Shown: piece by piece, positions 57,201 to 64,000 of the stretch
How positions within the stretch are numbered: position 1 is the first letter of the stretch
How the letters are laid out: the number at the start of each line of letters is the position of its first letter
NCBI GenBank assembly: GCA_033239525.1
Contig: BSYO01000004.1
Location: forward strand, 18,142,037-18,206,036
DNA: 64,000 nt
Direction of reading: 5' to 3'
From: Nepenthes gracilis
Taxonomy: Eukaryota; Streptophyta; Magnoliopsida; Caryophyllales; Nepenthaceae
The notes under the pieces: model-generated
Told to the model about the DNA's origin: nothing
The model's input: the letters and a program-made list of their open reading frames with translations, nothing else
Database searches by the model: none
Made by a program: the position numbers and the translations under genes

Positions 57201-60200
57201 TATTCTTATGAAAATACGTAAGCTTGTAATATCAGAAGTAAAGCTTATTTTTGGATATCTAGAGGAGAGTTGGGATGATTTTGAATTTTGACCATTATCT
57301 TTTTAGTTGGTGATGGGAAATTTTCCCACAAGGAACAATACAAGTATCTCTTTTTTCCTTTTTGGGAAAGCTTTCTTACCAAACCTTAACAAAATGAATC
57401 CTTTTCCCCCTTCCTCTATAGCTTTAACAAAAGAGGTCTCTTTGTCGAAGACAATAACTAGTGATACTGGGTTACTGTTGAAGAATTTTGATTAACAGGA
57501 AAAAGAGGGAAATATACATCTGCATTGTTACTATGTGGACTTGGAGTTGGTGTTTCCTGAATATGTTTCTAGTTCTCGACTCACAATGTGCATCCTAAAA
57601 ATAAAACCGGAAGTTAGCTTTGAAAGTTTGGCCCTTCATTAAAGTTTATGATCTCTTTGCTTTCTTCATGATTTTGGTTTCTCTTTTTGTTGTTGGCCAC
57701 CATGTGCATGATACTGTGTGATGTCTTGGAAACCATATAATCATTTAGCTTGATGTCGGTCTTCATGTTGATAGGTTGGTTGGGATGAATCAACAGCTGG
57801 TGAACGTCCAACTCGAGTCTCAATTTGGGAAGTTGAACCCGTCGTAACTCCTTTCTATATATGTCCACCTCCATTCTTCCGGCCTAGATTTTCGAAGCAA
57901 CCAGGATTGCCAGGTATGCTGACTTTAACTAAGCTTGATATTGCATCTGTTAAATCAGTTTTTATCTGTTTATAGATTACTGAACTGTCTGTGACCACAG
58001 AAGTTTGTCAGTGCTCATGTTCTAGAATAGCTCTTTCCACTACTGTTCATCAGTAATGTCTGAAGTTCTTTTGCAGATGATGAGTCGGACCTAGAAAGCA
58101 TTTTTAAGAGAGGCATGCCTTGGCTTGGGGATGAGTTTGGCATTAGAGATGCTGCTAGCTCAATGTTCCCTGGCTTGAGTCTGGTCCAGTGGATGAGCAT
58201 TCAACAACATAACCACTTTTCAAGTGCTCAAACCGGACTTTTCCAATCCATGGTCTCTCCATCTCCCCTACACACTAATCTTGGTGTTGATGACCCATCC
58301 AAGTTATTGAACTTTCAGACCCGATCGCTATCTATGCCAAGTCTCCAGTATAACAAAGCAGACCAACAGAAACAATTAGATCAGTCTCAGCAGTCACCTC
58401 AGGCCTGGCCCCAACAACAGCAGCTCCAGCAACTGTTACATAATCCTGTTGGCTCACAGCAGCAGATAGTGCCACCGCAGCAGCAGATAGTGCCACCGCA
58501 GCAGCAGCAGCTAGAGAAGCAGCCAGTGCAACAGCAACTGCAGAAGCCACAGTTGCTGCAGCAACAGCAGCAAGAAGAAAAGACGCCAATGCCCCAATCA
58601 AATTTCACAAATAGTGGCCTTGTTTCCCCCATCCCGAGCCTTAATCAAAACTCTCAGCAATCTCCTATATATTGGCAACCTCAGCAGCAGCAATTGCTGA
58701 CAGGAAATAACCAACCCCAACAAAATCTTGCTTCCATTAGCAATAGTTCTGTACAGTTGACACAACTGCCACCTGATTTGCAGTTTCCGCAACCAATGGA
58801 ACAGCAATCTAGTATCTTGCAGAGGCATCAGCAGCAGCAAACTCAATTGCAACAACCTTCCCAAAAGCTGTTGCAAGAGAACCTGTCACAAAGATCACAC
58901 ATGATGCAGAACCTTTCAGAACATCAGCTTCAATTACAGCAGCTGCAGAAGTTGCAGCCGCAGCAGCAGCCGCAGCCACCACACCATCAGCAACAACAGC
59001 AACAGCTTTTGCTTCCTCCACTTAATCCACAGGTGCAGCCTCAAATAACACTGCAGCAACAAGCTCCTCAACTGAATCAAGTACAACAGCAGCATCCTTT
59101 CTCTCAGTATCAGCCGCAACAAATAGGTGTCAGCGGCATCTTAACATCACCACTAATGCATTTGCCACAAGTTCCAGCCAACCAACTCCATGGAATGCAG
59201 AAATCACTCACGACAATCAGAGCTCAATCAGGATTGACTGAAGGAGATCCTCCATCCTGTTCTACATCTCCTTCCACAAATAATTGCCAGATCCCGCCAT
59301 CTAATTTTCTGATCCGGACCCAGCAAATTCCAAACCTAGTGCCTGAAGATTCAGTGGTTCAGCCTAGCAATAATGCTGGTCAAGGATTTCAAAACAAGAC
59401 TAATGTTAGGTTCAAACCTGAAATTCACAACTCAAAAGTAGTAGACCAACCAAAATTCAAGGGTACCTTCAATGACACGTTAGAGGCATCTTCTTCTGCA
59501 ACATCATACTACTTGGATGCAAATAGCCTGCAGCAGAATTTTTCACTCCCCAACTTTGGTTTGGATGGTGATGTTCAGTCACATTCAAGGAATAATCTTC
59601 CTCTTGCAACTAGTATGGATGGTTTTACGCCTGATACTTTGCTGTCAAGAGGTTTTGACTCTGGAAAGGATCTCCAGGCTTTGGTTTCTAATTATAATGG
59701 TGCTCCTAAAGATGTTGATACGGAACTGTCAGCTGCAGTCAGTCAGTCTTATGCAGCACCTAATACGCCATTCAAGTCAGGACATTCTAATGACATTGCC
59801 ATTAATGAACCAGGAGTGTTAAATGGGGGAATGTGGGTGAGCCAGACTCAGAGTATGAGGACATATACAAAGGTTTGCTAATTGCTGGCCTTGTTTCTGT
59901 GATTAAAATTTTAATCTGTTGGCATGGATTTATTGAATTGAATACTGTTAGATGGAGGTATACTTGTTTAGCTGAATATTTAGTCATCATTCTGATAGAG
60001 AATTAAATTAAAACAACCTGTAGTTATCCTTTGCTGATCATTGGTATCTTGAAGAATCTTAAAAAATGTGAAATTGTTCAATTTGATTAAATGGTCAAGA
60101 AATTATCTTGAGCATTACTGGAATAATCTGTTCACATCCTTCTCAAGACTTTGTATACCATGTGCACTTGGATTTATATGGGAAACCATTCAAGTCTTTA

Positions 60201-63200
60201 GTTATATAGCATGTACTTTTTGACTTGCCAGCAAATCATGTGCTTGTCATTTAACTTGAATAGATTGTGCTTCATGATTGTTATCTAGTGTCTATATTAT
60301 CAACATATATGTCAAAACAGGCATCGTCAAAGAGAGTATTTTACTTTACTAAGATAAAACTTGCGAGTGTACGCATGATTATAGGTGTTTTATGCACATT
60401 TTAGGTTTTTGCTTACACCTTTGTTTGAGTCATTTCTGGTACGGGTTTTCTTGGGTCAAAATCTCCTTTTTCGGCCTTCAATTGGAATTTTTCTCCTGAT
60501 TTAATGGGTCATTTGTGGTCCGATCATTTTGCTTTTAGGTTTGGTCTACTATTTCTATTTTGGGTTCATATTGTTTTGGACTGGGCTCTTTTCAGTCCAT
60601 GCTTATTTGGTTTCATGTTGGATGGTTTCAGGCCATGTTCCTTTTGCTAATTTCATGGTCAGAGATGGGTGGTTATGGTCATATCGGTATTAGATATATT
60701 AGATAATATGTATCGGTATCAGATATATTGAAATAGAAAATTTGAGGATCATAGGCTGGCATGCAAACATTGGTTGTATTGACAAATATATATGCCAAAT
60801 ATGGGGTATATCTATTGATATTTCTAATATCTTTTGACATATCACTATATATTGTTGATATGGCAACATGTTACCATTTTTCTACAGTATGGGAAAATAT
60901 TGGCATCAAAGGGGTCAATACTTTATGGGGCAATATTTTCATTCATAGTGAGACTAAATTTTGGCACCTCTAAACTTGTCAGGCCAAAGATTTTTTTTCT
61001 TTTTATATGAAATTGTACCCTCTTCTCTTGCTCCCATGGGAGACCTTTCCCACTTCAAGAAGTTCAAACATTTTTAATATTTTTAACCAAAATTAAGTGT
61101 GATACCCATCCCACATCTCAAACAAGAGGTTGAAGTTCATTACGCCTAAAGGCTTACCCTAGTCGACAAGGCTTCCAAGATCAAATCACACAACAATGAA
61201 GCTACTCAAGCCTTTAGCCTACTTAGTGATGAAAAGGAAAGCCTTGATGACTAGAATTAAGCTTTTACTCTCTGTAAACTAATCTCACGCTCCTCTTGTG
61301 CTCTGATATGGGTTGTGATATCACAATCTTATTGACACCTAGGATGGGCGATGTTGACACCTAGGATGGTTACACAAGTGTGTTGAACGGGGGTGGGCTG
61401 GAATCCTACATCATCTACAATAGAGCATTGAATTCGAGTGAAGGAGAATGTGATATCCTCTCCCAGGTTAGAAAAAGATATGATCTGTGTTAGTTTGTAA
61501 GACATAAAGACCCATCCTTATGAACAGTGTTTTAACTTTTCACACCGAAGTTGGCTAAAGTAACCAAAAGGCTTTGTTGCAAGCTGGTTTGGGCTAGGGT
61601 CGTCATAATTAATCCTTCCATTTTTCTGGCAATACATCAAGCAATGGGAAATATGGATAAGAAATTAGTATAGTTGGGGACGACGATACGGGGGTGCATT
61701 GGATAAACTGTACCTGTGCTTCATCTGTGGCTGTATGATAACCTGTGTCAGTGTTTGGTAAAATTGTGCCATAGCATGTTGTAGATGTACTGTAAGGATG
61801 GTGTTTGGTAAAATAGTTTTTCAATTTCTTTTGCATAATTCTTGGTAAAGATGGGAAAGCTACCATCTTCCAAACTTTGAAGGCAGAAGGTAGGTTAAGC
61901 AACCACTCGGCAGTTTTGTGGTAAATTGCAACTTTTTGAAAAAGTTTTGGAAAAAATGCTGGTTTACCAAATGCACTAATGGCACTTCTCATGAGTGCGG
62001 CAGTACCAACATTGCATAAATGCTGTTTTGTTCATGCAAATAATATTCTATTTGATTTTTCCCACATTGATTCCCAAGTATTTCCCAGGACAAGAGAAGT
62101 TTAGACCACCAAAAACATCATGTAAAAATGGTCGCTTTATGTCCTCACGCAAAATTGTCCTGTTTTTAGTGCTAAATAATTGTAACCCTCAAAAGATGAA
62201 AATTTCTACTTTAGATTGATGTGATTTTTTTTTTTTTCCTTTTTTTCAAATTGACAGATTGTATCTGCATCTGTATCTGTCTTGGAAGAATGTTTTACTT
62301 ATTCTTGTCTGCTGTCCTTTTCCAAAAGACAATCTTCCCTCGCCAAGAAAAAAGATGAGGAAAAAGAAGGAAAAAGGAGAAACATGCTTTTCTGTTATGA
62401 ATTTCCTTATCACAACCCTTTTTGTTTATTGTATTTTGTGTTAATTAGTTGCAGTAATCTCCATCTCGAATTGTTGGTTACTGGTAACATAATGAGTTGT
62501 CCTTCAATGAGCTATATGTAATTTTTCTTATTTCTACACGGTCGTAAGTTGTCTGGTATCCTTTGGACATGTGAGACCTACTGTTGCTGTTTCAACAAAA
62601 CTTCTTGGGTAATATTGGAGAAAATAGAAATCATATCTTCTCTAAATTCTTTGTTAAATTAAAGACAGTTAATTGATGAGACAAATGTGTAGCTCCCGTT
62701 GGTCTGTTTTTCTGACATTGGCAAAATCTCCATGCCGGCTTGTCATATTTCCTGAAGGTTCAAAAGCGTGGCTCTGTTGGGAGATCCATTGATGTTACTC
62801 GCTATAAAGGATATGATGAGCTCAGGCATGATCTTGCTAGAATATTTGGGATTGAAGGGCAGCTGGAAGATCCTCAGAGGACTGAATGGAAACTTGTCTA
62901 TGTGGATCATGAAAATGACATACTTCTTGTGGGTGATGATCCCTGGGAGTAAGTAGAAGACCAAGTTTATTGGTGATTTTGTTTTTGGGTCTTCCCAGTT
63001 TGTTCTCAGATTAACTTTGCTTAGACAAATTGCAGGGAATTCGTGAGCTGTGTGCAAAGCATAAAGATTCTTTCATTAGCTGAAGTACAGCAGATGAGTT
63101 TGGATGGAGATCTGGGCAATGGAGCAATTCCCAATCAAGTATGTAGTGGCACAGACAGTGGGAATGCATGGAGGGGGCATTACGATGATAACTCTGCTCC

Positions 63201-63213
63201 CTTGTTCAATTGA
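54222..63213 (+). CDS. ARF19: Auxin response factor, ARF7/ARF19 type (13 coding exons)
   Basis: Transcription factor that binds auxin response elements and activates auxin genes unless held by Aux/IAA proteins; acts in the nucleus. Exons: 54222-54264, 54642-54754, 54840-54935, 55546-55602, 55708-55863, 55991-56075, 56552-56642, 56725-56889, 56986-57181, 57775-57913, 58077-59872, 62758-62948, 63036-63213. All introns are GT-AG and the phases join: 3306 nt, 1101 residues, near the family's usual length (Arabidopsis ARF19 has about 1090). [12 protein letters not shown] opens the conserved part. The B3 domain is at about 125-227, with [19 protein letters not shown] and the DNA-contact residues H138, R183 and neighbours present. 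The ARF domain is at about 250-334. A Gln-rich middle (about 477-735) marks an activator. PB1 is at about 974-1061, with K979/K982 and the acidic D1029, E1031, D1033, D1039, D1040 both kept, so it can form chains. I chose 54222 because it joins in frame to exon 2 and reads like the N-terminus of this group. ARF7 and ARF19 are close; I cannot tell which without a tree. Confidence 0.93.
55158..55463. repeat. Direct repeat in ARF intron 3
   Basis: About 120 bp starting CTGGC-TTTTCATCTATTTTC occur at 55158-55275 and again at 55334-55463, sharing AATGAGTTCTCCAAATTGGC and GAACTAGAGTATATTC. Each holds an inverted pair ATTTTCATTTT...AAAA-GAAAAT that can form a hairpin. Confidence 0.8.
59873..62757 (+). 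other. Large intron 12 of the ARF gene
   Basis: 2885 bp between the long middle exon and the first PB1 exon, GT-AG. It has AT-rich sequence, a run of T before 62240, and a possible MITE (61694-61976). Its T-rich 3' end and CCTGAAG acceptor are unusual only in lacking a strong pyrimidine run. No other gene is seen. Confidence 0.8.
61694..61976. mobile_element. Possible MITE in ARF intron 12
   Basis: GTGCATTGGATAAAC at the left and the reverse complement GTGCATTTGGTAAACC at the right form imperfect terminal inverted repeats. GTGTTTGGTAAAAT occurs twice inside, a subterminal pattern seen in hAT-type MITEs. No target-site duplication was clear. Confidence 0.35.
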
Positions 63214-64000
63214 TGATGTTCAGGATTTTATGTGAGCTATGTTAATTCTTGTGGTGTCATTCGAAACCATTTGTTTGATCACATACCAGAAGTGTGGCTA
63301 AAGGGTCTATGCTGTGGCTCTACTGTAGAAGATGGAGAATGCAAGCAGGACCTCGTGAGATCCATCTTGGTTAAGAAAGATTAGTAGTGGAACACTGGCA
63401 CTCATTTCCTCTCCTTTTGGTTGGCAGAGGCAGGTCATACCCACATGCCTGCTGGCTGCTGGTCTGATGAGGCGGCCCCTGCCAAACAAAATTTTACATT
63501 TATAGACTTTCATATTTGACCTGCCAAGTGCTCTGTCCTTTATCCAAATTGTGGCCAAAGAGTGTCCGGTCCCAGAGGTCAGCTGTTGGGACTAAGATGT
63601 GGTTCTGCTGCACCTGAAACTTTGTCGATGTAGCTGGTGGATTAGGGTGGTGATTAAGTAATTAAGCAAATGCAAGGGAACGACTCAAATACTTTCTGTA
63701 ATGCTTATCAATGCATCATGATTTTAAAGTATTGATGCTGGTGAGGCAATTGCTAAACAGTGATGATGCTTAATTCATTTTCAGGGTTTTAGAACTCCAA
63801 AGTTGTAAAAATTGTATCCAGTAGGTATGTGCATTCCAGGCAGTTAAACTTTCTCCTTTCTTTTTGGTTCTGTTTTGTATAAAAGTAGTTTGGAGGATAG
63901 CCGTGTTGTTGCATCTGTTGTGTTCCCTTTCTTGCTCTGATAGCTTGGATCTCATGACAAGCACAAGGCATCGCTTTATGGAGAGTGAAGGATTGTAAAA
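63214..64000 (+). other. 3' untranslated region and downstream flank of the ARF gene
   Basis: T-rich DNA after the stop codon with no credible ORF. No standard AATAAA is obvious, which is common in plants, so the transcript end is not placed. The window ends within this part. Confidence 0.5.

Noticed and set aside
58332..59122. Minus-strand frames rich in Ala, Leu or Cys
   Set aside because: They are shadows of CAG/CAA repeats that code for the glutamine-rich part of the ARF protein.

Overview
The window is nuclear DNA of a flowering plant. It holds one intact, intron-rich plant gene at the right end, an auxin response factor (ARF) of the ARF7/ARF19 type. The remaining ~52 kb is layered, mostly decayed LTR retrotransposons. 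No rRNA, tRNA, CRISPR array or bacterial-type gene arrangement was seen. The species cannot be named from the sequence.

Region by region. 1-2099 is the 3' end (internal region, polypurine tract, LTR) of a Tat-like Ty3/gypsy element, called A here. 2100-3691 is AT-rich and ends in a 122-bp tandem duplication. 3692-12461 is a related element, B, with an ATCCC target-site duplication (TSD), a primer-binding site and a polypurine tract but no recognisable pol. Its LTRs carry a 49-bp minisatellite, and its 3' LTR is split by a chromovirus-type solo LTR (9093-11291, TSD TCAAC). 12467-19509 is AT-rich DNA with LTR fragments. 19510-26922 is a complete minus-strand element, F, with two ~1.07-kb LTRs and a perfect TSD (ATACT). 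It keeps pieces of gag and an antisense ORF but has no pol, and a foreign LTR sits inside it. 27963-38330 is a nest: a minus-strand copia element, a plus-strand chromovirus inside it, and a solo LTR inside the chromovirus integrase. 39743-40841 is a second copy of the foreign LTR found in F. 40842-51310 is a Tat-lineage element, C, with gag, RT, RNase H, integrase and a decayed antisense ORF, broken by two chromovirus solo LTRs. 51957-52705 is a copia-like solo LTR (TSD GTTAT).

The ARF gene follows: a leader with a (GA)n tract, a probable leader intron and several upstream ORFs, then 13 coding exons (54222-63213). Joined, they give 3306 nt, an open frame of 1101 residues with a B3 DNA-binding domain, an ARF domain, a long glutamine-rich middle and a C-terminal PB1 domain, as in activator ARFs.

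The most unusual material is in the Tat-like elements. F has kept its ends, gag fragments and an antisense ORF while losing all of pol. That ORF has its own TATA-like box, a plausible intron and a poly(A)-signal-like site. A homologous antisense ORF lies at the same place in C. Several elements also carry family-specific minisatellites of 42, 46, 49 or 51 bp. Element boundaries given with a TSD are firm; the others are estimates from comparing copies by eye.
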